Positions 33,298 to 41,355 of a stretch of 64,000 nucleotides of DNA are shown here, one piece after another. The notes beneath the pieces are model-generated. The model ran no database searches, was not told the DNA's origin, and saw only the letters and a program-made list of their open reading frames with translations. A program made the translations under genes and the position numbers. Source of the stretch: Vibrio sp. S9_S30 (GTDB taxonomy: Bacteria; Pseudomonadota; Gammaproteobacteria; Enterobacterales; Vibrionaceae). How positions within the stretch are numbered: the first letter of the stretch is position 1; each line of letters starts with the position of its first letter. Where the stretch lies: positions 124,001-188,000 of the forward strand of contig NZ_JAAUWT010000011.1 in assembly GCF_014694455.1 (NCBI RefSeq). The letters run 5' to 3'.

Positions 33298-35187
33298 TTA
33301 CTGCCCACAAACCAGTACCCAACTGTCATCACTTCCTGGGATGGAGTTCGTCCAGTATTTGGCTTGGTAGATTTTTCCTTGATAGACGATCTTATCGCCC
33401 GTGTCGGCATGGCTAGGGTTTCCTGCCCAATCGGTTCGAGGCCAGTTAGGGTAAACATGGATCCCCGTTGTATCGCAGGTTGTGCCGTCATTACCACCAC
33501 CGCCACCGCCACCAGTTCCACTGTTGGTGAAGCTGGCATTGAGCGTGACACCAGAAAACGAGGCGTACCCCGTTAGGTTGATGTAGTAAGTCCCTACTTC
33601 CGGTGCCTCAAATGGGCACGATTCGTTGTTTCCATTTTTGAATGGACGGCAGTCGTGGCTTGTTGACGTGGGCGTTGAACCAAATTTGACATACAAGTCA
33701 ACGTCACCCGAACCACCACTGGTTGCGATGTTCAGATTCGTGGCACCAGCGGGGACATCCAATGTATAGGCAATGGTTTGATTGGCAGCCCCCGAAATAC
33801 CAGTAACAGGAACCCCATTTTGAAGCTGACTGCCCGTTGGTGGTTTTGGATCAGGATCAGGCGTTGTTGTGCCTTTATCAATCACAGACAATTGGTTTGC
33901 AGCCTGAGTCAGCTTAAGCACATCCCCAATTTGAGAAGCCGACCACCAGTTGACGCCGCTTGGCAGTGCCAGTGGGTTCGCATTACGTTGTTCGCGGCTT
34001 AATGTTTCTGCACCAGAACCAAACTGGGCAGTGCGCACTTCCAGTGTCGCTGGGCTTACGCTCAACACTTTAAATTGCTGAATGCTGGCTAAGTCGATGG
34101 TCCAGCTTTTCGGGTCATTGGCGCTTCGAGCGGGGGCTCCCCAACTGCCTTCACCCACATAAACCGTACCACCAGTTGTGGTCGCGCTGAAGTTCGAGCC
34201 AGACGGCTTCAATGCTTCTGTGACTTTGTTGATGTGTGTATCCGATTCCACCACCAAGTTCATTTTGTGCTGGTAGAACAAGTTCGCCCACCAAGAAACC
34301 AAAATGGTGTTATCGCGCTTGCCTGAATAATGCGGGTACATGGGTTTGTGGTACTGTGCCACACGCCATTTTGCCGAAGCGGCGCTTGATGCAAGATCTT
34401 GGCTTAGCCAGTTATTCATCGCTGTGGCGTAGCTAGACCAACCGCTGTCTTTAAACTGGCTATTAAGGGTATAGACGCGCATCAGAGGCGAAATGTTAAA
34501 TGCCCCGTAGGTGTCTTTCGGGTTACAGGTTTTATTGCCATCAAAATCGACGCCAAACACTTGGCATACCGTACTGTAATTGTCGTCTTCATGGTTACCG
34601 TGTGTCGGGACGAATGGGTAAATGCGTTTGTAGTTGACACCATCGATCAAATCGCTTGAAAACGTCAGTTGCCAATCTTTTAGGTATTCACGCATTTCCG
34701 AGGCGGAGTTTTGGTTGGTGTAGTCGCCACCGTGCATGATGAATAATGGGCGAATCTTCGCAACCAGCTTGTTACCTGCTCGGCGAGTTGTCCAACCTGT
34801 GCGGGTATCCCCCCCTGCAATTGCGACAAATGGGGAGTTGTCGGTAGGGGCGGTTTTGAACCAAAGGCGATCGCCACACCCTGCATCATCACACACTCGA
34901 TAATAGACCGGAGAGTTGGCTGGCAAACCACTTAACTGCACAAAGCTGCTTTTCAGTGAACTTGCGAACGTATGGCTAAAAGACACATTGGCCGTTTTCC
35001 ATTCTTGTTCGCTGGTCGTAAAACCATATTTCACATGGTGATTGGTACTTGTTGTTGGTGAAAATCCGATGGTGGCTTTTGATGATGGCGAACCATCCCA
35101 AACCAAACGATGGTATTCACTTCCAGCGAAGCTTTGACAAGCCATAGCGGACAGTCCGATCAGAATGCTTGTTCTGAGGTAATTCAT
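33298..35187 (-). CDS. Secreted metallophosphoesterase with PPC and chitin-binding (CBM5/12) modules
   Basis: A 629-residue secreted protein. A signal peptide (to about residue 21) precedes a fibronectin-like purple-acid-phosphatase N domain (25-110). The calcineurin-like phosphoesterase domain (about 118-330) has AGGDTRTG, MHGGDYTN, THGNHED and ESDTHINK metal-ligand motifs. A spacer with TPDPDPKPP leads to a bacterial pre-peptidase C-terminal (PPC) domain (about 455-545), then a Gly-rich linker and a CBM5/12 module (YPNWPRTDWAG, GDKIVYQGKIYQAKYWT). The chitin-binding tail next to gbpA suggests phosphate release from chitinous particles. AAGGA precedes the ATG. Confidence 0.88.
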   Translation of the reverse strand: MNYLRTSILIGLSAMACQSFAGSEYHRLVWDGSPSSKATIGFSPTTSTNHHVKYGFTTSEQEWKTANVSFSHTFASSLKSSFVQLSGLPANSPVYYRVCDDAGCGDRLWFKTAPTDNSPFVAIAGGDTRTGWTTRRAGNKLVAKIRPLFIMHGGDYTNQNSASEMREYLKDWQLTFSSDLIDGVNYKRIYPFVPTHGNHEDDNYSTVCQVFGVDFDGNKTCNPKDTYGAFNISPLMRVYTLNSQFKDSGWSSYATAMNNWLSQDLASSAASAKWRVAQYHKPMYPHYSGKRDNTILVSWWANLFYQHKMNLVVESDTHINKVTEALKPSGSNFSATTTGGTVYVGEGSWGAPARSANDPKSWTIDLASIQQFKVLSVSPATLEVRTAQFGSGAETLSREQRNANPLALPSGVNWWSASQIGDVLKLTQAANQLSVIDKGTTTPDPDPKPPTGSQLQNGVPVTGISGAANQTIAYTLDVPAGATNLNIATSGGSGDVDLYVKFGSTPTSTSHDCRPFKNGNNESCPFEAPEVGTYYINLTGYASFSGVTLNASFTNSGTGGGGGGGNDGTTCDTTGIHVYPNWPRTDWAGNPSHADTGDKIVYQGKIYQAKYWTNSIPGSDDSWVLVCGQ

Positions 35188-35202
35188 GTTATTAGTCCTT
35201 TA

Positions 35203-35880
35203 TTATTCATTACTTCTTTGATTAATTGACGTTAATGTCATCTGCGAGGTATGCCTCTCGCGGTGAGGCTCTGAAACCAGCACCACAAAGGCGGCATTGC
35301 GATAAGGCAAAGCGTTCTCTTTGCCTTCAAAAAGGTTGATTGCCAGCGCTCCGTGCTTCAAATGGCGGTACTGTTGGGCTAGCGATTTATTGGCGCTTAT
35401 CGTCCAATAATCGCTGTTTTTAATGCGCGGAAAGAAGTCAGCGGCGATCTGAGCCTGATTCGGTCTGTCGTTGTCTTGCAACAGTGACATGAGCTCTTTT
35501 GGTGTTGGCAATCGCCAATTATGAGTGCCGCATAACCCTTGATCATTGGTACGTTTGATCAGCGCTTGCGTGTCGCATCGCCCGTCTTGATAGAAACAGT
35601 CCCCTTTATCGGGAGCGCCTAATTGCCCATTGAACCAAGAGTAGGTCCAATCGGCATCGTGAATGGATTCATCATCGGTTTTCACTTCCCATAGCAGCCC
35701 TGTTTTTTCATCGGCGACACACGCCCACGGCCCTTGCCAAGGCATCAATCGCTCACCTGATTGCGTGACTTTCGCGTAGCGAGGGTGACTCAATTGAACC
35801 GGCAATATGTTCAAGCTGAGGTAGCTATAAAGAGCCGTTGCAGCGATCATAAGGAGCGTTGCCAGTATTCTGAGCTTCAT
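35203..35880 (-). CDS. DUF1566 (Lcl C-terminal domain) membrane-anchored protein
   Basis: About 225 residues. An N-terminal membrane anchor (ILATLLMIAATALYSYLSLNIL) is followed by a periplasmic DUF1566 domain with WSWFNG-like, CGTHNWRLPTPKELMSLL and YWTISAN motifs and several cysteines. The ATG at 35880 overlaps the stop of the preceding haem-protein gene by 4 bp, so a longer frame to 35955 is not used. Coupling to the cytochrome gene and its position upstream of the phosphoesterase (15-bp gap) suggest a three-gene operon. Molecular function unknown. Confidence 0.75.
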   Translation of the reverse strand: MKLRILATLLMIAATALYSYLSLNILPVQLSHPRYAKVTQSGERLMPWQGPWACVADEKTGLLWEVKTDDESIHDADWTYSWFNGQLGAPDKGDCFYQDGRCDTQALIKRTNDQGLCGTHNWRLPTPKELMSLLQDNDRPNQAQIAADFFPRIKNSDYWTISANKSLAQQYRHLKHGALAINLFEGKENALPYRNAAFVVLVSEPHRERHTSQMTLTSINQRSNE

Positions 35881-37397
35881 TGTGCGTACTCCAACTGAAT
35901 GGGTCGATGGTGGCGTGTGTGCGCAACCTGAGAATGGTCGAAGGCCGACACCCAAATACAGGTGCCATTTTCCAGTGCAACATCATGTTGGGAGCCCGTG
36001 TCATGTTTGCGGGAAACTTCTAATGTCCAATATCCGTTTTCCCATTTTCCTCGGGCGCGAACGTTGGCTCTGTCGCCCTCAAACTGGTTGGAACGGTATA
36101 ATACCGAGGGAATTTCACTGCCTTCCGGTAAGGTGTCGTGTGCTTTTTGATAAGGTTGGCTGCCAAACCAAGCGAGAGGGCGAGTAACGACGGAAGGTTC
36201 TTTAGGGAGCCGTTTGGGGGTGACGGAATCTTGGGAATACCATTTCCAATTCATTTTGTATCCGCCACTGTCTTTGCCGTCAGCAAGGTAACCTGCCGTG
36301 TATCGGCGCTCACCAAATCGGGGTGTACTGGCAGGGCCAAAAAAATTATCGTCCGCTTGAAACATATCGTTGGTGCGAACCGCTTTCCAATGCCACAAAT
36401 CGCGGATCCGATTGTCCATGCTGGCGTGGTAGCCTTTGCCGTGCCAGTTTTCGGGTTTGCCTTTAATGGGGTTGCGACCAAGGTATGCCGTGCCGTCTGC
36501 ACCGTAGCCGCAGGTGCTGGAGATCATCACGGCAAACTTGTCTTCGTAGTAGGTCGTTTCATCAAAGTGATGGAACCCATTTTGCCTGACCACCCACTTT
36601 CCGTTCTGTTTAAACAAAGGCAAGTGGGCGAGGCTTTTGGTCGCGTCTTTCCAGCGAAAGAGAAAGTATGTCTCATATGCGTTGGCGGCTGCTTTGATCG
36701 AGACAGTCGTTGCCCCATCATCGAAGTTGGCGCCCCCCGTGGTAAGAACGGAGAGTTCGTTTGCTTCTTGCCAAAAGGCTTCATTGGGTTCGCCATCCAC
36801 ATTAACCAGTTCATCAATGCTGATCTTTTTCACCATTAAAGGAAGCTGGCTACCGGAATACATCCATGCCCATCCAGCCCCTGTGGCGCCAAGTGAGAGA
36901 AGCAGCGTCAATGAGAGCCGTGCTTGTTTTAGCGTTCGAAAGGGCACCACCCTTTTTAACACGTTTGCCCCATATTGAATGATGTAAACCAAACTGTGCA
37001 GTATCAAAAAAACCAACATGCCAATGGCAGACCAAAAGTGCCAAGCCTGAAGGTTTATGAAATCCAGCTGCCACCAATAGAGTGCGCCAGATATCAGAGC
37101 CGATAGAGTGATGGCATAGCCAAAGTATTGAACCCCGAGATGGTATTGTGATGAGGGTTTGGTCGCGCGTTTCTTCCGGCGCAGCACATAGAAAACGTAA
37201 CCCAATGTGCTAGAAAAAAGGACAACCCCGCTTACGTAATGCAGATCGTGCAGGTTACCCTGCGGTAATATTGGAGAAAGCCAATGTAAAGTTCGATCTG
37301 AGACCAAATGAATCCGCAAACCTGTAAGCAAATTCAGTAATGCTGAAATAGAGACAAGCAAGTGGATAAGAATAAAGTCGAAACGCCTAGGAGTCAT
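35877..37397 (-). CDS. Cytochrome b561-like membrane protein fused to ethylbenzene-dehydrogenase-type haem domain
   Basis: About 506 residues. The N-terminal 190 residues hold four to five membrane helices with paired histidines (LHDLHYVSGVVLF, LQAWHFWSAIGML, LILHSLVYIIQYG), as in cytochrome b561/NapC-like electron carriers. The C-terminal 300 residues form a periplasmic EB_dh haem-binding domain (IDELVNVDGEPNEAFW, YFLFRWKDATKS, CGYGADGTAYLG, WHWKAVRTN). The fusion would shuttle electrons between the quinone pool and a periplasmic partner. The ATG at 37397 begins MTPRRFD; an in-frame TTG lies at 37424. It is the first gene of the operon with the DUF1566 protein. Confidence 0.8.
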   Translation of the reverse strand: MTPRRFDFILIHLLVSISALLNLLTGLRIHLVSDRTLHWLSPILPQGNLHDLHYVSGVVLFSSTLGYVFYVLRRKKRATKPSSQYHLGVQYFGYAITLSALISGALYWWQLDFINLQAWHFWSAIGMLVFLILHSLVYIIQYGANVLKRVVPFRTLKQARLSLTLLLSLGATGAGWAWMYSGSQLPLMVKKISIDELVNVDGEPNEAFWQEANELSVLTTGGANFDDGATTVSIKAAANAYETYFLFRWKDATKSLAHLPLFKQNGKWVVRQNGFHHFDETTYYEDKFAVMISSTCGYGADGTAYLGRNPIKGKPENWHGKGYHASMDNRIRDLWHWKAVRTNDMFQADDNFFGPASTPRFGERRYTAGYLADGKDSGGYKMNWKWYSQDSVTPKRLPKEPSVVTRPLAWFGSQPYQKAHDTLPEGSEIPSVLYRSNQFEGDRANVRARGKWENGYWTLEVSRKHDTGSQHDVALENGTCIWVSAFDHSQVAHTRHHRPIQLEYAQ

Positions 37398-37596
37398 GTT
37401 TGGTTCTGTGCAAAAGTTAATCAAATGAATAAGATTTGATGGTAGAACCTAGTAGACGAATTACTATTTAAATTCCGTTAAATTTCTGATACTTACCAAA
37501 TTGGTTCTATTTTTGTTATGCAACAATATGTATCTTTCAGTAATTATTTGTCACAGGTAACGTAAGTGGAGGTTTTCACGGCAGTTAGAACAAAAA

Positions 37597-37620
37597 ATGC
37601 CAGCATCACAGTGCTGGCAT
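37597..37620 (-). terminator. Terminator hairpin, copy 1 of an identical pair
   Basis: ATGCCAGCA-TCACAG-TGCTGGCAT, a 9-bp perfect stem. Read on the minus strand it is followed by TTTTTTG, so it terminates the lysozyme-inhibitor operon. An identical hairpin lies at 39047-39070 on the other side of that operon. Confidence 0.85.
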
Positions 37621-37677
37621 TGGTGGTTCGAAATGACTCAACTTGATCGGTAGGACGTCTCTAGGAGTCAGCTATTA

Positions 37678-38118
37678 TCAGAAAGTCATTTGGTAATATT
37701 GCAGTTCAAGTAGCCTATCTCTAAGTAGCTTGGCTTTGAACTGTCCTCGGTCAATTGCAGAGGCTGAACCAAAATTATCTTTTGACCACACCTCTTCTAT
37801 GAAAGCGAATTGAGAATGCAGAAAGCTTTCCCATGCGGTATGTGATGCTTTAAATGCGTCTCTTTCTTTCTCCGTCAACTTCTTGGCAATATCGACGTAC
37901 GTGCTTTTGATCTCATCTGAAAGAAACTCGTGATATTCGGTATATGCCAAAAGTGTCGAGCGGTACCCTGTCGCATTGGTTATTTTATTGAGGTAAACGG
38001 CGGAATTAGACGCTAACTCAGCCGCCTTGTTTGTATTGTCGGGGTTATCTAAAGCCCATGTACAGAACGAAAAAAAGAGTGCGGATCCGAATAGGGTTGT
38101 TTTAAACATTTTTACCAT
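37678..38118 (-). CDS. LprI-like periplasmic lysozyme inhibitor, probable immunity protein
   Basis: About 143-146 residues. A signal peptide (TTLFGSALFFSFCTWA) precedes a helical domain similar to the LprI/DUF1311 lysozyme-inhibitor family, recognisable from LTEKERDAFKASHTAWESF, a following acidic patch, SASAIDRGQF and the closing LLRDRLLELQ. The start overlaps the end of the upstream lysozyme gene by 7 bp; an alternative ATG at 38109 would remove most overlap. Co-translation of a cell-wall hydrolase with a periplasmic inhibitor is the standard arrangement of effector-immunity pairs. Family assignment is from remote similarity. Confidence 0.68.
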   Translation of the reverse strand: MVKMFKTTLFGSALFFSFCTWALDNPDNTNKAAELASNSAVYLNKITNATGYRSTLLAYTEYHEFLSDEIKSTYVDIAKKLTEKERDAFKASHTAWESFLHSQFAFIEEVWSKDNFGSASAIDRGQFKAKLLRDRLLELQYYQMTF

Positions 38119-38897
38119 CTTTTATATAATCCATTTTCGAAAATATTCCATTCGGAATTTCTCCGGTTCTTCAATCCTCTCATTACTTTTCCCTGAGATT
38201 TGTTCCATGCTTTCCATGCTAACTCTAAACTTTTATATGGTGTTTTTGCTGATGGGTCGTTAATCAGCTTCAGCACTGATGAGTTCCTAAATCCCCCTAT
38301 ACCAGTATTAAAAGTAAAAATGACTAAGGCATCGAATTCATTTTGTGATAAAGCGACTTTAACCGCAGAATTAACCGCATTTACAAAAGGTTTTAAGTCT
38401 TGATTCAATAATTTTTCAGCGGATGACTTGGTTATTCCATTCTTATACGTATCCCACTCTGCTTTGCTGATCAAGTGACCATAACCGATTGTGGCACCTT
38501 TTACCCATTGTGTTATTTTTTTGCCTGTTTGGTCATCATACGTTTCTGTTGCAAGCTCTTCTATTCCTTTTAGTAAGGTTACTGCTTTTTGGCTTAATAT
38601 ATGAGTTTTCTTTATTGCTGGTGGCGTATTAATAATACAAACGTTTGATTTACTTAACAGTGCTTTTATTGTTCTTCCTTTTGGATCTATCCTTGCGTCA
38701 GGTGCGCTCATCTTCACAACTTTTGACTGAAATAACCTTATCTTTTCAATTGTTTTGTTTCCTATTTTCCCATCAAGACTCAGAGCTTGAGTAGAAGATA
38801 ACTGGGCGACATGGTTTAAAAGTACTTGAATTAACTCTACGTCTTTTTGTTTATTGACACCATTTTTTCCAACTGATTGGCTGATATATTTACTCAT
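38112..38897 (-). CDS. Lysozyme (GH24) with N-terminal peptidoglycan-binding-like domain, probable T6SS-type effector
   Basis: A 261-residue muramidase. Residues 1-85 form a PG_binding-like helical domain (VGKNGVNKQKDVELIQVLLN, DGKIGNKTIEKIRLFQ). Residues 100-261 are a phage-type lysozyme domain with the catalytic triad placed as in T4 lysozyme: Glu113, Asp122 and Thr136 (in ATIGYGHLIS). There is no signal peptide and no holin or spanin nearby, so secretion by a type VI system or a related route is inferred rather than phage lysis. The immunity-like gene follows with overlap. The spacer upstream is AT-rich. Confidence 0.78.
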   Translation of the reverse strand: MSKYISQSVGKNGVNKQKDVELIQVLLNHVAQLSSTQALSLDGKIGNKTIEKIRLFQSKVVKMSAPDARIDPKGRTIKALLSKSNVCIINTPPAIKKTHILSQKAVTLLKGIEELATETYDDQTGKKITQWVKGATIGYGHLISKAEWDTYKNGITKSSAEKLLNQDLKPFVNAVNSAVKVALSQNEFDALVIFTFNTGIGGFRNSSVLKLINDPSAKTPYKSLELAWKAWNKSQGKVMRGLKNRRNSEWNIFENGLYKRW

Positions 38898-39637
38898 AAC
38901 AACTCCGTTAAATAAAATGAATGAAATTTACCTCTTGATAAAGAATCTATCTACCAAAGTTAAGAGTTATACAGTCGATGTCTAAGTTTTATATTATTGA
39001 TTTTATTGTTTTTTACATGACCGTTAGTGGTTTTCGATGTTGAAAAATGCCAGCATCACAGTGCTGGCATTGTTTCCTTAATCGCTGGTTTTGATTGTCC
39101 TCATGTTCTTTTCTATGTCGCTTTGTTTTCATTTTTCCCCAATCTCGCTATCGGGCTCATATTTAGTGATCCCCCGACCTTCATCATCGAATACCACGCA
39201 GGATCCTTCTTGGGTTAAACACGCAGACTTCCGTTTCACTTTTGTGACAGTGATTCACGGGTGTTTTGGATGCGCAAATATAAACGTCTAAAAATAGGAA
39301 CGGGTTAGAGATTTTCACTAAATTTGACAGGAAATCCTTCGATATATGAAACAGATCCCTAATCTAAATTGATATGATTCGCATTATTAACTGGATATCG
39401 GACTCTGATACTCCATGTTGATTATTTGGTACGGTTTCTAGATGCACTTCCTGATGTTTCCTTGAATTGAGCTTCAAGCTAGATGATTCCTCATGGCATA
39501 TAGTTGCTCGATATTGATTGTTAGTTGCTCAATGTGGTCGTTTGAGCACAAAAGTCACTTGAATAGGAAAAAGCGAGAACATATCGCAGTGTTTGGCAAC
39601 GTTAGCGTTATAACAAATTTAACTCTCTAGGCTTTAG
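38898..39637. other. Spacer with orphan terminator copy, otherwise unassigned
   Basis: 740 bp. Two overlapping plus-strand ORFs at 39027-39291 have no recognisable product or good ribosome sites. The region holds the promoter of the lysozyme gene, the second copy of the 24-bp hairpin, and near 39490-39540 a short direct repeat of TTAGTTGCTC. It could be the scar of a lost gene that once used the orphan terminator. Confidence 0.4.
39047..39070 (-). terminator. Terminator hairpin, copy 2 of an identical pair (orphan)
   Basis: Same 9-bp stem and 6-nt loop as at 37597-37620, again with a T-run (TTTTTC) on the minus strand. No minus-strand gene ends here, so the terminator has no visible client. 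Confidence 0.7.
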
Positions 39638-40447
39638 ATGAAGGTAACTTACAACACGGTAGACGACTCAGTCCAAGAACTGGTCAGGACGGACCTCAAT
39701 GGATGGGCGTTCATTAAATACGATGGGTTTGTTTTTAGAGGGGTATACCAACCCATATTTGACAGAGCGGGGTACATTGTCGCCTATGAAGGGCTCGCTC
39801 GAATAACCGATATGAATGGGGCAGCCATCAGTCCAGAAGAATACCTAAGACCGATTCGACAAGATCACAAAAGCTTGCTGCTGTTTTTTCTCATTACAGG
39901 CAAGATCCACTTTATCAATTTCTCTAAGTTTTTTTCCGATAACGTCTCCCTTTTCGTTAACGCTCCTCCTAGTGTGTTTAATACATTAGGGAACATATCT
40001 GGCGCTATCGAACAATTATTGATACGCCTAAAAATATTGGGGATCCCACAAGAAAATGTGGTGTATGAAATTATGGAAGACAGCAATTCAGAAATGTCGT
40101 TAATGGCACAAGGTATTGAAAACTTAAAACAAGTCAATATCCGTGTCGCATTGGATGATTTTGGTTCAATGCACTGTGACATGGCTAGAGTGAAACGGCA
40201 ACAAGTGGATATTGTGAAAATTGACAAAACGCTCATTCAAAATGCCGATGAAAACCGAGCTCAGCTTTTGGAAGTATTAGAATATTGTCGATCCAGAAAC
40301 ATCAAAACGGTGGCAGAAGGCATTGAAACAAAAGAACAAAAAGCAAGGATGATGGCATTAGGGGTAGATTACTTCCAAGGGTATCTTACTGGTCGGCCCA
40401 TTTCCGCAAGAACCATTAGCATTAGGATGGCACTTTCTATTTGCTGA
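39638..40447 (+). CDS. Stand-alone EAL-domain c-di-GMP phosphodiesterase
   Basis: A 269-residue protein made of a single EAL domain. The residues needed for Mg2+ and c-di-GMP hydrolysis are mostly in place: YEGLAR (EAL-type motif), VNAPPS (Asn), YEIMEDS (Glu), LDDFGS (DD), VKIDK (Lys), AEGIET (Glu) and YFQGYLTGRP (Gln). EGL and VNAPP are deviations seen in active relatives. There is no sensor or membrane domain. It would degrade c-di-GMP to pGpG and favour motility. Ribosome site is weak (CTTTAG region). It is monocistronic. Confidence 0.85.
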   Translation: MKVTYNTVDDSVQELVRTDLNGWAFIKYDGFVFRGVYQPIFDRAGYIVAYEGLARITDMNGAAISPEEYLRPIRQDHKSLLLFFLITGKIHFINFSKFFSDNVSLFVNAPPSVFNTLGNISGAIEQLLIRLKILGIPQENVVYEIMEDSNSEMSLMAQGIENLKQVNIRVALDDFGSMHCDMARVKRQQVDIVKIDKTLIQNADENRAQLLEVLEYCRSRNIKTVAEGIETKEQKARMMALGVDYFQGYLTGRPISARTISIRMALSIC

Positions 40448-40501
40448 ACGGAATGCAATAACTCCAGCCAATGTTATTTGTGTTGAAAATGCTTTTCCAA
40501 G

Positions 40502-40704
40502 ATGAAGGAAAAAGCGGGCTCTGTTTTGATTGCGCTACGACTGAAGGGGCAATGCCAGTGAGCCAAAACGGGAACAGAGGTGGTTGAGCTGATCGGTGAA
40601 GTGTCAGTGCTTTCTTAGAAGACAAAGCGATTCTCACCAAGCCGATTGACATCATCAATGGCCTTGCAAGTACGGTCAGCAAAGCTAAAGTGCGTCTTCA
40701 GTGA
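40502..40704 (+). pseudogene. Possible decayed short gene
   Basis: A plus-strand frame starting at 40502 (MKEKAGSVLIALRLKGQCQ) runs through a TGA into AKTGTEVVELIGEVSVL, meets TAG, and one frame shift later continues as EDKAILTKPIDIINGL to a TGA at 40704. The pieces look protein-like and would make about 65 residues if repaired, but I do not recognise the family. May be chance. Confidence 0.25.
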
Positions 40705-40912
40705 CGGTTATAAACGTTGCTTGTGATAAATGTCGCTTATGATAAACATTGCCTATAAAGGTCAACAGATCCTCATCAGAGCGATACAAGAAGTCGAAGC
40801 GTAACATGGTCTTTTTCACTGGATGATCGTCAATGTTTCGTTTCGTCTTCTGGTCGTAACCTATTATTTCTTATACTTATCCCCTTAACCCTTATTTGCG
40901 TAAGGTTGACCT
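40705..40912. other. Leader and spacer before the suf promoter
   Basis: No gene. Degenerate repeats around TTGC-TNTGATAAA-ATGTCGC at 40715-40760. The segment presumably carries the upstream part of the suf promoter. Confidence 0.35.
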
Positions 40913-40931
40913 GCTAATGATAATCATTATC
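40913..40931. promoter_or_regulatory. Fur box upstream of suf
   Basis: GCTAATGATAATCATTATC matches the 19-bp Fur consensus GATAATGATAATCATTATC at 18 of 19 positions. It lies 35-53 bp ahead of the sufA start, consistent with iron repression of the operon. Confidence 0.88.
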
Positions 40932-40965
40932 ATGTGCGCATCTTTACTACAATTAAGGTGTGGTT

Positions 40966-41352
40966 ATGGCATCTCCTTCCGAAGGAACCGTTCATACTGA
41001 CGGAACTGAGTCGTTCTCAATTGAGGACGCTCAATGGCAAGGCATTACATTAACTCCCGCTGCGGCGAAACGTGTACAGCAGCTTTCAATGGATGGAAAG
41101 GCCATTCATTTGTCGGTGAAATCTTCGGGTTGCACAGGCTACGCGTACGTTCTCGATCAAATTGATGAACCTCAGGACGGTGACCTTTCTTTTGAATCTC
41201 ATGGTGCAACACTCTTTGTTGCGCTGAATGCGATGCCATTTCTGGATGGCACTGAAGTGGACTACGTTCGCGAGGGGTTGAATCAGACCTTTACCTATAA
41301 AAATCCTAACGTCAAAGCCGAGTGTGGCTGTGGTGAGAGCTTTGGTATTTAG
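40966..41352 (+). CDS. sufA: SufA, A-type Fe-S carrier
   Basis: A 128-residue A-type carrier that receives Fe-S clusters from SufBCD and passes them to apoproteins. The three ligand cysteines are in SSGCTGY and the C-terminal ECGCGESF. The N-terminus is about 20 residues longer than usual. I chose the ATG at 40966 (AAGGTG upstream) rather than the GTG at 40960. It is the first gene of sufABCDSE behind a Fur box. Confidence 0.92.
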   Translation: MASPSEGTVHTDGTESFSIEDAQWQGITLTPAAAKRVQQLSMDGKAIHLSVKSSGCTGYAYVLDQIDEPQDGDLSFESHGATLFVALNAMPFLDGTEVDYVREGLNQTFTYKNPNVKAECGCGESFGI

Positions 41353-41355
41353 CAA

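Noticed and set aside
38112..38897. Lysozyme as part of a prophage lysis cassette
   Set aside because: No holin, spanin, tail or terminase genes nearby, and an inhibitor-like gene overlaps it; effector-immunity is the better reading.
39027..39291. Two overlapping plus-strand ORFs beyond the lysozyme promoter
   Set aside because: Different frames over the same stretch, hydrophobic by chance, no ribosome site, no recognisable family.
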